Shown here piece by piece: positions 24,935 to 35,698 of a DNA stretch of 64,000 nucleotides. The stretch comes from Isoetes taiwanensis (lineage: Eukaryota; Streptophyta; Lycopodiopsida; Isoetales; Isoetaceae). The translations under genes and the position numbers were made by a program. Positions within the stretch are counted from its first letter, which is position 1. Each line of letters begins with the position of its first letter. Below the pieces are notes generated by a model. The model did not search any database. It was not told the origin of the DNA and saw only the letters and a list, made by a program, of their open reading frames with translations. The stretch lies in assembly GCA_021234155.1 (NCBI GenBank), contig JAJEKV010000015.1, positions 4,907,194 through 4,971,193 of the forward strand. Direction: 5' to 3'.

Positions 24935-25279
24935 TTAACCTACACAAATCGACATGCCTGAGCCGATTTCTTCGGAGATGACCTTGCCGTCCCATTGCTC
25001 CATAAACTGTGGGTACTGCTTTACTAAATCCTTCTTAAGTACCCACGTCGCGTCTTCCACTGGCAAGTGTTTCCACTTGACCAAGTATTGGAGGAATTCC
25101 GACCTCCTTGTCTTCTTGAAAGCTTTATCAAGAATCATCTCTGGAACTATTTCCAGCTGCTCCTCCGTCATTTCCAACAACGTTGGAGTGTCCAAGACTT
25201 CGTCTGGATTTGGAGTATGCTTCTTCAACAAACTCACGTGGAAGACCCTATGAATCTTTAGGTGTGCTGGCAAATCCAA
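24935..25279 (-). pseudogene. Integrase tail and chromodomain
   Basis: The readable frame shows HRVFHVSLLKKH, the usual end of gypsy integrase, and then FLQYLVKWKHLPVEDATWV, the core of a chromodomain with its aromatic positions. Chromodomains of chromoviruses bind modified histone tails and steer insertion to heterochromatin. The frame is open for 114 codons but is disconnected from the integrase core upstream (in element direction) by indels between 25280 and 25563. Confidence 0.85.
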
Positions 25280-25563
25280 CTTGTAGGATTGATTACCTAC
25301 TCTCTTGATTATTCTGAAGGGTCCCGCCCACCTTGGAGCAAGCTTCTTGCAATTACCAATCCTAAGCTTCGCCTGCTTGACCTTTATCTTGAGCCATACA
25401 TCATCTCCAACTTTGAACTCTCATCGGACGCTCGATGCTTGTCGGCCATGCTCTTCGGCGACTTCTTGCTGCTAGCGATAACCTCGAACTTCTTCCACGA
25501 GCTGCGCATATCGGCCAACATCTGCTGCGAAACTTCTACTTTTGACACGGGGGTTGTGCCAAA

Positions 25564-26283
25564 TTAATGCGGAGTTAAACACCGATAGCCATAATTGATC
25601 ATAAATGGCGACATTTGGGACGATTCCTGCTTGGTGCTATTGTATGCAAACTCCACCAAGTGAATAAATTCTTCCCACATACTTTGCTTATTCCAGACAT
25701 AGTTTCTTAGCATGTCTTCTAAGATCCTGTTGGTCCGCTCCGTTTGGCCATCCGTCTGAGGATGATACCGATGCTCATGGATAGCTTGGTCTGAATCGTC
25801 GCGAAGAGGTCTTGCCAAAAGGCGCTCATGAACTTCGGATCCCCATGGGAGATAATCTCCCTTGGCATGCCATGAAGCCTGAAGATCTCTTTGGTGAAGA
25901 GCTTTCTTTGATCCATAGTCAGACTGTATCCTGGTCTGCAAGGCACAAAATGTGCCATCTTCGACAACTTGTTCGACCACTACCATCAAGGCATCCTTGC
26001 CTCTTTACTGTCTTGGGAGTCCCGTGATGAAGTCCATCTTTGATTACCTCCCACTTAGCGTTTAATCGGGCCAATGGCTCTAATGCCCCTGGAATTGGCT
26101 GCTCCACCGTCTGCATAGCTGACATTCCTTGATGTAGCGAGCTATTTGCTTCTTCATTCCCGGCCAATAATAGCTGCTGCGCACTTTGAAATATGTTTTC
26201 ATGAATCCCGCATGGCCAGCTATTGGGTCATTATGCGTGTCGTGGAGGATCAACTTCCTTACACCCGATGATTGGTCACGCAC
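25564..26283 (-). pseudogene. Integrase: zinc-binding domain and catalytic core
   Basis: The HHCC zinc-binding part is at 26283-26080 (HDTHNDPIAGHAGFMKTY, then CQLCRR). The core follows in two shifted frames: MSKMAHFVPC (from 25967), then YHPQTDGQTERTNR with the conserved glycine/glutamine and glutamate region, and ending WEEFIHLVEFAYN. Together these are the strand-transfer enzyme that inserts element DNA. At least three frameshifts lie within 700 bp, so the protein cannot be made from this sequence as given. Confidence 0.88.
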
Positions 26284-26469
26284 AACTTGTTCTTATGGTA
26301 TAACAGGTTGCCTTCCTTCTTATAATGCTTGAAGGCCTCCCCGCTCTTTATCTGTTCTAGCCTCCTTAGAGAGCTTGTCCATGCTTCCCTCAAATCCCCA
26401 TCCATTGGCAAGGACTCTTCAATCTTCTTACCAAAAGTCATTTGGAGAGCGTCGAAATTGCATTGCAAT

Positions 26470-26763
26470 GCACTCTAGTTGTCGAGGGATGCCTTGAAAG
26501 CGATTCTGCTACCACATTGAGTTTCCCGGCTTGTAGACTATATCAAAGTCATATTCTTGAGGAACTCCATCCATCTCCACGCCTCGGATTAAGGTGTGGT
26601 TATAAGCGTGAATACATATTGGAGGCTCGATGGTCGGTATCAATTGGAACTTCCTTCCCAAGAGATAGTGCCTCCATATTCTTAATGCTCGGCAACCGCA
26701 AGCAATTCCCGATCGATCGCGTTGGGTAAGCGGCGTCTCTGGCGTCATCTTCACGGGAATCAT
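26470..26763 (-). pseudogene. RNase H domain remnant
   Basis: The end of a gypsy RNase H is readable as YDFDIVYKPGNS, the strand preceding the usual ADALSR motif. The earlier catalytic residues are not in a continuous frame. It lies between RT and the integrase zinc-binding domain, as expected, and degrades the RNA strand of the cDNA hybrid in functional elements. Confidence 0.7.
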
Positions 26764-27013
26764 ATGCTACCACACGCTTTCTTGCATAAGCACCGCACTT
26801 TTGTAGCTATCTTACTGCATGACTGTTGCTACAAGCTTATCTTTCTCCCGGTCCGGCAAGGTCAAGGCGGGGCGTCGTCGAGCTTCTTTCAACAATTCAA
26901 ACCCCTTTTGGGCTTTCTTGTGCCAATGCTCTACCCAATCTTTCACCTTCTCCGCCCCTCGTTAGGTGCATTAGCCCGGCTGCTATCTTAGCAAAGTTCT
27001 TCACGAACTTCCT

Positions 27014-27640
27014 TCAGTAGTACCCCGCTAGGCCAGAAAACTTCGGACCTCGTGCACATTCTTGGCGCCCGGCCCTTTGAATCACTGCCTCAATCTTGGC
27101 GGGGTCCGTGAGATGCCTTCGCCAGATCACGTGACCAAGGTATTCCACCTTCTCATTGCGGAAGTGGCGCCGACAACTTGGCGCATTAACCGGTGCCTCT
27201 TCAACTTCTCTAGCACCCTTCTCAAGTGTTGCGTGCTCTTCAAGGGATCTGCTATACACCAAAATGTCATCAAAGAAAACAATCACAAAGGTGTCCAGGA
27301 ACTCCACGAAGATATCGTTCATGAGCCTCATGAACGTTAAGGGGGCATTTGATAAGCGAAAGGCATCACCGTGAACTCATAATGCCCATACCGCGTCACG
27401 AAGGCGATCTTGTGGATATCCTCCTCCTTTATCCGTATCGATGATAACCCCGACCTTAAGTCGATTTTGGAGAAGATCTTTTGCTCCTTGAAGCTGATCC
27501 ATCAAGTCGCCCCGATCTTGGAAGCGCATACTTGTTCTTAATGGTGTGCTTATTCAACTGTCTATAGTCTATGCACATCCTCAAAGATCCATCCTTCTTC
27601 TTGACAAAAAGAATGGGCCCCAAGCGGCGAGACACTAGGT
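27014..27640 (-). pseudogene. Reverse transcriptase (Ty3/gypsy)
   Basis: In element direction, and in several frames, it shows [17 protein letters not shown] (near 27600-27550), [13 protein letters not shown] (near 27395-27350), the catalytic FFDDILVYS (27277-27251) and VEYLGHVI followed by DPAKIEAV. These are the standard RT blocks in order. Frameshifts occur near 27505, 27335 and between 27230 and 27160. The order relative to protease and RNase H is normal. Confidence 0.88.
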
Positions 27641-28079
27641 CTAATGAAACCTAGGTCGGCGGCTCCTACAAATCGCTTCTTGATTCCGACAACTCCTGCG
27701 TTGTCATTCTATATGGAGCCTTGCTTGTTGGCTTTGTTCGGTTAAGTGCTATCTCGCACTTTCGACTCCTCTATAAGGAGGGAGCCGCTTGATCTCATCC
27801 GAAAGAGATCGTGGAACTCCGTGATCAACTTAGCTATTTGCCTCGGCAACTTGCGAGCATCTTGTCTTCTTTGCTTCCTTCCGATCCGGCTCACTAATCT
27901 CAAGCTTGAAGATGTATGCTACTTGCTTACTCTTGATGCACTTGAACGATCGTTTAGAAGACATACACCGCATGATGGGAACAACTTCTTTACCGTTATC
28001 TCAATGATCTTGCCGTCGGGTCTTTGGGAAGGTCACCTTCCGCTTTCCACAATCAATAATGGCCCTTTGCTGGTCCAAG

Positions 28080-28493
28080 GTACTCCATACCTATTATCAA
28101 GTCGTATTTGCCGATGCCCATTACCTGCCCCCCATCTGGATCTTAATCCCGGCAAGTCGATGTCAAAGTTGATTCTTTTACCGCCGTCACGCCTTTACGC
28201 TCCACTTGCTAAGACAACGGGCCTTGGCTTTGACTTTAATGGTTTCAACTTCAACATTTGAACCATTCAGGGAGATGCAAAGTTATGGCTACTTCCCCCG
28301 AATCTATCGGGACTATAAATGACTTGGCCTTGGCCTTTCCCAATTTAATGGAAATTACTTTATCGGGCTTTACGCTTGCTCTCGTATCTATTGCGGCAAG
28401 ATATGGACACTCACCACCAATGTAGTCGGCGGGCCTCCTCGCCGTCGCCGTCGAACGAGTGTCCCAATCTCCCAACTCTGCTAGCGCCAGCAC
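28080..28493 (-). pseudogene. Retropepsin-like aspartic protease
   Basis: The readable active-site segment is VPIDSG followed, after a one-base shift, by SSHNFASP (near 28303-28280), which together match the gypsy protease DSG-SSHNF motif. Downstream GKYDLIIGMEYL (near 28115-28080) is the family's second conserved strand, interrupted from the first by frameshifts. It cleaves the polyprotein in active elements. Confidence 0.78.
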
Positions 28494-29520
28494 TCATGAC
28501 ATATGGGCGCTTCATTTGTCCTATGGCTGGCCGGAAACACACGAAGCAAAGCCGCTTTTCTATGCACTCTGTCTCTTCTCCTTGGGCATGGCCTGCGAGA
28601 AAGGATCGCCTTTGCTTTGGAGTAGTTTGCCCCTTCTGTTTGTCTTTGAAAGACACACTGCTTCTTCTCCTGCTTTGCTTCCCTTGATTGCCACTATATG
28701 GGGCTCTAGTTTGGTCTGGGCGGCCGTTCTCGGGCTGAAACTGCACTGTTGCCTTGCCTTTATCTTAGTATCTTTTTTGCCTCTGCCCGCTATTAGGAGG
28801 TCTGTTCCTTGCAAACTTATTGCCTTGGACTCCGCTTCGATCTTGTTCTAGGGTTTATTGCCCTTACAAACTTTCGGATCTCCTCATTCAGACCTTCAAT
28901 GTAACTTTCCCCCGCATGCTTCTCACCTAACTTTGGCACATCTGACCTTAGCCTCATAAATTCCTCTGTATATTTCATCTTGACTTGTTGCCTTCTTTAA
29001 CTTTGTAGAACTTCTTTGCATCATCTTGGACTTGTGCTCTCTTTGGGACGTAATGGCGCTTTTGAAGGCTTTAGCAAACTTCTTGAACACCGCAAGCATC
29101 CACTGCTTAAGCCATGAGCCTTGGCATAGCCCTTCCACCAAATCGTCTTTGCTCCCTGAGTTATTTGTTGCCACCCCTGCTTTATCCTTATCCTTCATAC
29201 CATAGGCATTGCCGTGATTAAGCTCATCTCGTCAAGCCAAGCCTCTGCCTCCATGCGACCTGTTCTCGCTTTGAATTGCTCGAGCTTCCTGGCCTTCCAA
29301 ACATTTCCCAATGCCGAGTCTACTTTCTTACGGTAGTCGAGGTTCTTGTGTCCCTTTGTAGATCCCTCAGGGTGGTTCCTCGCCTTTTAGATACGCTTTC
29401 GGACTTGGTTACGCTCTTCTTCTTCCTCGACCGGAGTGCGAATCGAGCTTGAGTCGGAGGAGTCCGAGCCGGGGACCTTCCTCTCTTGCTCCTCTTCTTG
29501 TCTCTACACCGTTCTCCGAG
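28494..29520 (-). pseudogene. Gag with zinc knuckle remnant
   Basis: In broken frames the sequence shows an Asp/Ser-rich lead-in (near 29480), MEAEAWLDEM (near 29255), and YTEEFMRLRSDVPKLGEKHA (near 28980-28920) then YIEGLNEEIRKFV, matching the retrotransposon gag domain order. A CCHC-like remnant CFVCF lies near 28545. Gag forms the particle and binds RNA. Every 50-100 codons a small indel changes frame. Confidence 0.75.
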
Positions 29521-30181
29521 CTGATGCTTGCGGTGCTTGAAGCGTTACCACCGAACCTCTGCTCACCCGCCAGCGGCTAGCAAGGCCTTTATCCGCTTCG
29601 AGGTCCGTCCTCATTTGCGATATTTCTTCTTAAAGGGTCATTTGTCCAAATTCTTCAAGCGGGTTCCTTGCTCTGGCGTGGCACTGGCGGACTCTCATTC
29701 CCGTAAGTTCCAGCAGATTGTCGTTCTCCTGGCGCTTAGGCCTCTAGCTGCATACACAAGTGGTTCATATCTACATGGTTAGTTTTCCTTGCTTTCTTGC
29801 ATTATTTATGTTTGTTGGCATGGTTGAGGGACACAAAATATATCAACAAAACATTTATAGTGCAAAGAATGTTATATTTATATTTTATATTACACTAATA
29901 CAAGAACTTGCAACTACCGCTAATCATTTACGTTGATGTCGGTAAGATGGATTATCCTCCGGGAACTTTTTCACTTGGGTCGTTCCCCTTTGAATGGCCC
30001 AAGTTCCTAAGGACATTGGCTGGAGATCCACCACAGTAATGCTCTTGCTAAATCTTCTATTCTCGGTGGGAGGTGTAAGGCTGCTTTGTTCGCACATATC
30101 TTGCTGCCGCTTTGTAAGGTATGGCGAAGTCGAAGGCGTCGAGTGCTACCGCTCTTTTCACCGGATTGCATACTTTCGGTG
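29521..30181 (-). other. Chromovirus internal sequence, no clear domain
   Basis: Lies between gag and the second upstream coding-like region. No convincing frame in the element direction is visible. A short AT-rich section at 29820-29930 separates the two. Confidence 0.4.
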
Positions 30182-30996
30182 TTAAGGGGTAGCCGTGCAT
30201 GCCGGCATCAAATCCTGAGTGCAATCAGCGGCGATACCCCTTCCTCGCCTGCGGGGTGAACTGCGGTGGATAACCGCTATTCTTCCATCCATCGGCGGTG
30301 GCGGGTAATAGCGTAGTGACTGCGTTGCGAGACGGGTCCCTCGGCCACTTTCGGTATCCAGCTCACGTGTACGCTTCGAAATCATCAACCTCCACCGTGG
30401 TGAGCTCCCTGTAGTCTCGGCGTTCTTTGAAGCCCTCCCCGAGGTCGAATTAGCCCTATCCCGGGAGGTGCTGCGGACGAGCTTCTTGCCGTTAGGATGT
30501 TTGAGGTCGCATAGCGGATCCCCATCTGTTCTGAGAGCAAGGAACTCTTCCTCCGTCGGTAGCTTGTTCTCGGCCTTATGCGCCTCCATAATCTGCACGA
30601 TGTTGTGTAGGCTTGGATGTCGGAGGTAAACTCTCCGATGTAAGTGTCGGCTTCCCCTTACTTGGAGGGAAGTGGGGACTCTCCTCGGACGATGAAGTCG
30701 TCCAAGTCCGTTCTTCCCGGGTTGGTGCGGCAACTCTTCAGTCGGTACTCCCTTTCCCCCGCTCCCCGGAGGTTTTGAATGTAAACTAGGAGCGAAAACT
30801 CCTCACCTTGATAATGGGAGCTAGGCTTGTGATGCCTAACCCGGGGGTGGCGCCGACTCACGAGTCTGCGGGCTTCTTCGAAGTCTTGCCACTCTGCTTT
30901 CTGCTTGTCGCCCAGCTCCTCTGGCGGGTCGAGCTTCGACATGCGTCTTCCTCCTCCTCGATTCCTGTTCATCCGAGTCTTCTTCCTTCCCTTCAC
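30182..30996 (-). pseudogene. Second coding-like region upstream of gag (chromovirus)
   Basis: Two overlapping minus-strand frames (30996-30658 and 30733-30182) look like pieces of one protein. The first is charged (MSKLDPPEELGDKQKAEWQD, then RRLVSRRHPRVRHHKPSSHY). The second contains HKAENKLPTEEEFLALRTD. No known domain is recognised. It lies between the 291-codon ORF and gag, so it could be the N-terminal part of a long gag polyprotein or another extra ORF. Indels prevent choosing a single frame. Confidence 0.4.
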
Positions 30997-31779
30997 CGCT
31001 CCCTGTTCATCTGGTGAGGAGCCGGGTTGTTCTCTTTGCTACGGCTAATGGGTCCACGTCCATGGGGGAATGGAGGTTTCCCCGGTGTTCTCGCGACGGG
31101 TGGGTGAGAAAGATTGCCGGGCAGTGTTGAAAGAGAAGTACTTGGTCCCGCTTGGCCGCTTAGGACCATTGGCTCGTGTGTGGTTAAACTTTGTTTTGTG
31201 AGGTATTTGGCGATGTTAGGGACATCGTCTAATGTTTACCTGCAGGACCGCTGTCTAGGAACAAAATATCCTACACAAAGGGGGAGTTGCACTAGCCGGG
31301 TTCTACCCTAGCTTGGAACTCGATCCAAGACTCTACTATAAGCCGGGTCGCGTGCAAGGTTGCTTGGGCGCCTACCTCCTTCCCGAAGATCCGAAGATTT
31401 GGTCGACGTCGGCCTCGGCAATGAGCTTATTTGGCGCCTGTACCATCTCTCGAAATCAGAAGTTGCCATTGATTAATTGCGGAAGAGGGTAACAAACGGT
31501 TGCAAGAGCCTCGGGGAGTTGGGAAATCGGCTAGAAGGGCAGGAGCAGATTTGTAGGGTGCTTTCTAAGAAGTGAGGGGTCTATTTATAGAAAAGGAAAA
31601 AACCCTAATTTTTGGATGACTTGAAAAATTTCCTAGGATTGGGTAATTCTAACTTATCCGAGGTTAAAATAGGAGTTTGAGGACTATAGGAGATGCTTGA
31701 ACAAGGCTAGGTTACCTAAAAGATGCTATCGCGAGGGTTGAAGGTGACTTTGACAAGTCCCGGTGAAGAATTGGTAAGA

Positions 31780-31846
31780 GGTCTCACGGCTTAGCCTCGC
31801 TTCAAAACTAACTTTTGTTTTGCGACCAGGTAATGTGAGAGACATC
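31780..31846. repeat. Dispersed ~70-bp repeat, copy R1
   Basis: Core words GTCTCACGGCTTAGCCTCGC, TTCAAAACTAACTTTTGTTT, TGCGACC and GTGAGAGACATC. The outer GTCTCAC and GTGAGA are complementary, so the copy could form a stem with a long loop. Confidence 0.75.
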
Positions 31847-31970
31847 AGTCCCATTTCGATCAAAGATGTCCAACTTGGGTAAACTAATGGTGTAAGGGTG
31901 ATGGGCTCATCAAATTAGGCAGAATCGACCCCTTATTTGGTCAATTTGGAGCTGTTTTGGTCAAGCTTGA

Positions 31971-32040
31971 AGGTCTCTCACGACTTTGCCCTCGCTTCAA
32001 TCCTAACTTTTTGTTTTCTGACGGCCAGCTGTGAGACATC
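31971..32040. repeat. Dispersed ~70-bp repeat, copy R2
   Basis: Same order as R1: GGTCTCTCACGACTTTGCCC, CTCGCTTCAATCCTAACTTT, TTGTTTTCTGACGG, GTGAGACATC. It is 191 bp from R1 in the same orientation. Confidence 0.75.
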
Positions 32041-32570
32041 ATGTCTCGGCTCCCAAATGTCCTATTTCACTGAAATAAAAGCTAGAACTTATTAATTTGC
32101 TCTAATTACCCAAGTTTGTGTCATCAAGGTACACAAAATTGCTCTATATTACAAAATTTTTAATTATTTACAACAAAAAGTTTCTAAGGCGTTCTTCCTT
32201 AATGCGGGTCGCAAGACTCATGTCTTGTCGCATTAAGGTTACCCGCTTTCAGCGTGGATAGTGCAGGCTGTTGAATCTTCAAAATGTTGTACTATCTTTG
32301 CCTCACCGCCTCTTGCATTGCCGGCCACGCCCTCGTCCGAGTGACTCTAAAGTGCATTACGTAGGCACTGCATCACTTCACGCACCAACCGAGCGAAGGG
32401 GCCGCACGGGGATTAGGAGACCGTAGCTGGCACTGGAAGTGTCTAATCTCCCTTAGCTCTTCTCTCCACCTCCTTTCTATCAGCTTTCTTCTTTGGTGGT
32501 GGCTTGGGAACCTTGGGCTTCGGTGGTGGCGGCTTTAAGGTTTCTTTGCTTCGTTGAGGTAAGCCCTCCC

Positions 32571-33446
32571 TCATGACCCTAACCTGTTTTCTTCATAATA
32601 TTGGTTGTAGGCCTCCCATTTCTTCATGTAGGCCTCGTGCTCTCTCATCTTCCTCTCGTAGATCTTCACCCTGTCGGTGACGTAGGCTTCCCGGGCAGGT
32701 CTTGGTTGCTTCTTTCTATCCCATGCCGGGTATTTTCGGGGGCTTACGCACTTGGTCTGTCTTTGGGGTTGCTTTCGAGTCTTTGCTGCTTTCGGGTGCT
32801 TCTGTTCGTCGCCTGGGTGCTTGGAAGAGCTTCCACCTGCAGCATTAGGGTCGAAGTCCTCCTCAGAAGAGTCGTCGGAGGGGTTTGGGGGTTCGTCAGG
32901 TTGCCGCTCCTTGATGATAATATTGGGGTTCGGCCTCTTCCTTGGCGGGCAGTCCTTCGTTCTCCTTATGCCAGCCACGAACTTCCCTTTCTCTTTCTTC
33001 TTTTCTTCTGCTGCCTTTTGTTCCTCTTCCTTCCTTTTCCTCTTTTTGTCTTCCCTTTTCTTCTGCCGGCGCTCGTACTTTCTGATGAACCTTCTAAGGT
33101 CTGCTACCTCCGCTGGCTCCAGACCTGTCACCTGCCCATCCTGCTCGAGGATTTCCGTGGGTGCGTCTGAATGGTCTGCTTGTTCCTGCTGCTGGATCTC
33201 CCGCTCTATTTCTTCATACACCTCCCTCGTCTCCTCGTCCATGGAGTTCGGTGATGTGGCCTCGTCCTGCTCTGCCTGCTGGTTGAAGCCCTCAATCAGA
33301 TCGGACGTGTCTTGCTCCTCGTCCGAAGGCGAACGTCCCCCTCTCGCGAGCCTCTCACGAAGCATCATCCGAATTATCTCCGCCTCAGTGGCGCTGGTGG
33401 CTTCGCTGGGCGGCAGCTTTCTTCTTGATCTGTTTGGTTGGGCCAT
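32571..33446 (-). CDS. Charged coiled-coil-like ORF upstream of gag, 291 aa
   Basis: The only long uninterrupted frame in the chromovirus. It starts ATG at 33446 (MAQPNRSRRKLPPSE), about 660 bp inside the PBS, and ends at 32571. The protein is dominated by Glu, Lys, Arg, Gln and Asp. It has an acidic first third (EEQDTSD, REIQQQEQ), a dense basic/acidic helix-like stretch near residues 125-155 (RRQKKREDKKRKRKEEEQ), a DDSSEEDFDPN patch, and a basic Gln/Arg/Lys region near residues 215-250. No zinc knuckle, protease or other known domain is visible. Possible roles are an RNA- or chromatin-binding accessory protein or an N-terminal gag portion; both are inference. It is flanked on both sides by copies of a ~70-bp repeat. 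Confidence 0.6.
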   Translation of the reverse strand: MAQPNRSRRKLPPSEATSATEAEIIRMMLRERLARGGRSPSDEEQDTSDLIEGFNQQAEQDEATSPNSMDEETREVYEEIEREIQQQEQADHSDAPTEILEQDGQVTGLEPAEVADLRRFIRKYERRQKKREDKKRKRKEEEQKAAEEKKKEKGKFVAGIRRTKDCPPRKRPNPNIIIKERQPDEPPNPSDDSSEEDFDPNAAGGSSSKHPGDEQKHPKAAKTRKQPQRQTKCVSPRKYPAWDRKKQPRPAREAYVTDRVKIYERKMREHEAYMKKWEAYNQYYEENRLGS

Positions 33447-33658
33447 GCTTCTGGATCGTCAATCGGATAAAAGCGCCGAGAGATCGCCTAAGTTGGGAAG
33501 AGCGGATTTCTAGGGCTTGGACGAAAAAAATGAGGGGGTTCTACATCTATTTATAGCTTGTGGAATTTTAGGTCAAAACTCAAGTTGCTCTGTTTAACAT
33601 GCTAAGGCACCAACTTATCTAAAACTTATACTTATTTCAGACTTTTCCTACCTATTGG

Positions 33659-33732
33659 TCTCCACACGGCTTTTGCCTCGTTCCAATACTAATGTTTAGT
33701 TTTGCGACCCGGTAGCGGAAATGAGATCTCAT
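33659..33732. repeat. Dispersed ~70-bp repeat, copy R3
   Basis: TCTCCACACGGCTTTTGCCT, then AATACTAATGTTTAGTTTTG, CGACCCGGTAGCGG and ATGAGATCTCAT. It lies on the LTR-proximal side of the 291-codon ORF. Confidence 0.7.
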
Positions 33733-33848
33733 ACATTTCTAGGGTTTTAGGTAATTAAAACATGCTAATCTAACTAATTCCTACCTTAGAATTAGCCTTA
33801 CCACATTATTTTTCTCGAATTCATCATGTTTTGGTGTTCTTGGCTCGA

Positions 33849-33916
33849 TGTCTCATAGCTTAGCCTCGCTTCAAAACAAAAAGTTAGTTTTATGACCGGT
33901 AGCGGTTGTGGAGACC
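33849..33916. repeat. Dispersed ~70-bp repeat, copy R4
   Basis: GATGTCTCATAGCTTAGCCT, CGCTTCAAAACAAAAAGTTA, ATGACCGGTAGCGG, TGTGGAGACCA. Same orientation as R1-R3; 190 bp from R3, almost the same spacing as R1-R2. Confidence 0.75.
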
Positions 33917-34105
33917 ACCTCACTGGAAAATTTTTGGCTCATTCTTTTTTAATCTTGTTAAATTCCAATTCACTTAATTGTTACTAGCTTAGCATAACTA
34001 CAAAGGTGAGAAAAAATTTTCCCACTTTTCGAGGCTTGAGGATCCTATCAAGTTAGTACTATCGGGAACATGGTCGGTGCTTTGCTCTTGGTCTCCAAGA
34101 ACATT

Positions 34106-34118
34106 GCTCACGATACCA
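34106..34118 (-). other. Primer binding site (initiator Met tRNA-like)
   Basis: On the minus strand TGGTATCGTGAGC lies two bases inside the 5' LTR. It resembles TGGTATCAGAGC, the plant retrotransposon site complementary to the initiator methionine tRNA, with changes in the middle. It fixes the element's orientation. Confidence 0.78.
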
Positions 34119-34120
34119 CT

Positions 34121-35698
34121 TGTGGCGTCCCCTACTGTATACCGGTGCACTCACCGTGATACAAACAGGAGTTCTTCCCCACACCAGCTCCATGCTGATA
34201 CACGGGGCCCCTCCACATATCATCAAGCACCCGTAACGAGTCCCAATGGGAAGAGTGAAGGTGTCATTCTTACCCCCTCCCTCGGGGGCCTACCTAGGCT
34301 GGCGGGCGTAAACATACATGTCGTGCTTTACATACATCACATCCTGTGACCATCTCAAGGATGGTCCTCCTCATATCTGCATAGACAAAGATCGGCCACA
34401 TCACATAGGGATCCTACCCAAGGTTCAGACTCAAAGGATGACCGACGGCTTGGGTCTCCGTGAGTTCGTTCGCATGCAATTCATGGCAATGGAGTTGGGC
34501 TGGCATAAGAACATGGCATAGGGTTGTCCACTCCATCCGCCCCTCCCATGCACACTTTGCGAGTAGGCTGAAAAGTGTCGGGACCTGGATCAGTAGCCCG
34601 CACGGGATGCATAGCCGAAGGGGCTATTCCCTCGGTCTCATCCTCCCGCCCGATGGGGCAGGTAGGGATCACTCCCTCCGAGATCTACATGCTAACTCAA
34701 GGTGACTAGAGGGCCACTTTGCCCGTATTCGGACCAACCCACCGGAAAGTGTACACCACTTCACGGTGTCGAGCCCATGCCTTACCCGCACTTTCGGTGG
34801 TAAGCCATTAGACCTAGTCACAATGATCCCCGGTAGGCTTTACACACACCGGGGATCGCTCAAGAGCCGGACATGAACCTCCCTCTTAGCCCGCCTCGGC
34901 CCCTTCACCCACAACCCGTGTGGCTCTTGTACCTGCAGCCGAATCTACAATTGTGCTAGAGAGGCTACTCTAGGAGCATCAACTACAAGCTTTAGGGCCT
35001 CTACCCCCTTCCCAATACAAGGAGTTCACAGAGATACATCATCCAAATACATCCTCGGGAAGAACTAAAGAACTAGATCTAATCATAGAGTTAGGTTCTT
35101 TAGTTAGTGTCCGAGATCTAAGATCTAGATAGCTACTATGGGCAATTTAATAGTCTAAACCTACTGATTCTATGATTAGAAGACGGTTTAAGCTATTAAA
35201 TTGACCAAATACCTGATCCTTGAGTGGCTCCTCCTGACCTGAGTTCAACCATCCTGCTGAGCTGATCGAATTCAAGGGAACTGATGGCGCAATTAAGCCA
35301 AGGGCGTCACGAGGCGGTTTTTGGCTCAAGGGCAGCCAAAACTGAGCTCTAAAACCCTAAGGACGAAAAACTAGCAAGCTAGGGTTTTCCTACCCTAAAT
35401 AGACATGGGGTTTAGGCTAGGGTTTCCAATTGCTCAATTTGGCATGTGGGATAATTGGAAAGGCCCCACTTGCCTTTAATGGCTAGGTGGCAAAATATGC
35501 CAACATGGAAAGGTGTGCCCTCATTAATGTGCACATGTGCACATTAATAATATATGAACACTCCTAGCAAGTTGCCCCTAGGCTACTTACCTGGCTATCC
35601 GTTGGCATTACCGCGGCCGGTGAGTGGTGTACGCTGCGATTGGGCAAAGATAAAGATACATCCACGGGACCGTATCTTTGTCTTTGCCGAACGTCACA
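34121..35698 (-). repeat. Chromovirus 5' LTR (right copy), 1578 bp
   Basis: In element direction it starts TGTGACGTTC and ends GGGGACGCCACA, the canonical TG...CA form. It matches the left LTR over its full length, for example about 270 bp around 34965-35250 with only a few clustered differences. It carries the same 26-bp palindrome (35523-35548) and the inverted repeat starting near 35143. Confidence 0.94.

Larger units (their letters stand above)
30997..32570 (-). other. Chromovirus spacer with two ~70-bp repeat copies
   Basis: About 1.57 kb between the two upstream coding regions without a clear frame. It contains repeat copies R1 (31780-31846) and R2 (31971-32040) and a TTGAAAAATTTCC-type AT-rich section. 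It may be leader or intron-like sequence of the element. Confidence 0.45.
22502..35698 (-). mobile_element. Ty3/gypsy chromovirus, 13.2 kb, complete with two LTRs
   Basis: A plant LTR retrotransposon on the minus strand. Order in its own direction: LTR (35698-34121), PBS, 291-codon charged ORF (33446-32571), coding-like region (30996-30182), gag (~29500-28420), protease (~28350-28080), RT (27640-27014), RNase H (~26760-26470), integrase (26283-25564), chromodomain (25279-24935), PPT, LTR (24073-22502). The chromodomain places it in the chromovirus branch. The ~5 kb between LTR and gag is unusually long. Most of gag-pol is broken by small indels, although the LTRs are nearly identical over long stretches. 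That pattern may be partly technical rather than mutational. Confidence 0.92.

Noticed and set aside
32601-33513. Plus-strand ORFs of 189 and 253 codons
   Set aside because: They lie antisense to the 291-codon ORF, which fits the element's orientation and has coherent charged composition; the antisense frames are shadows.
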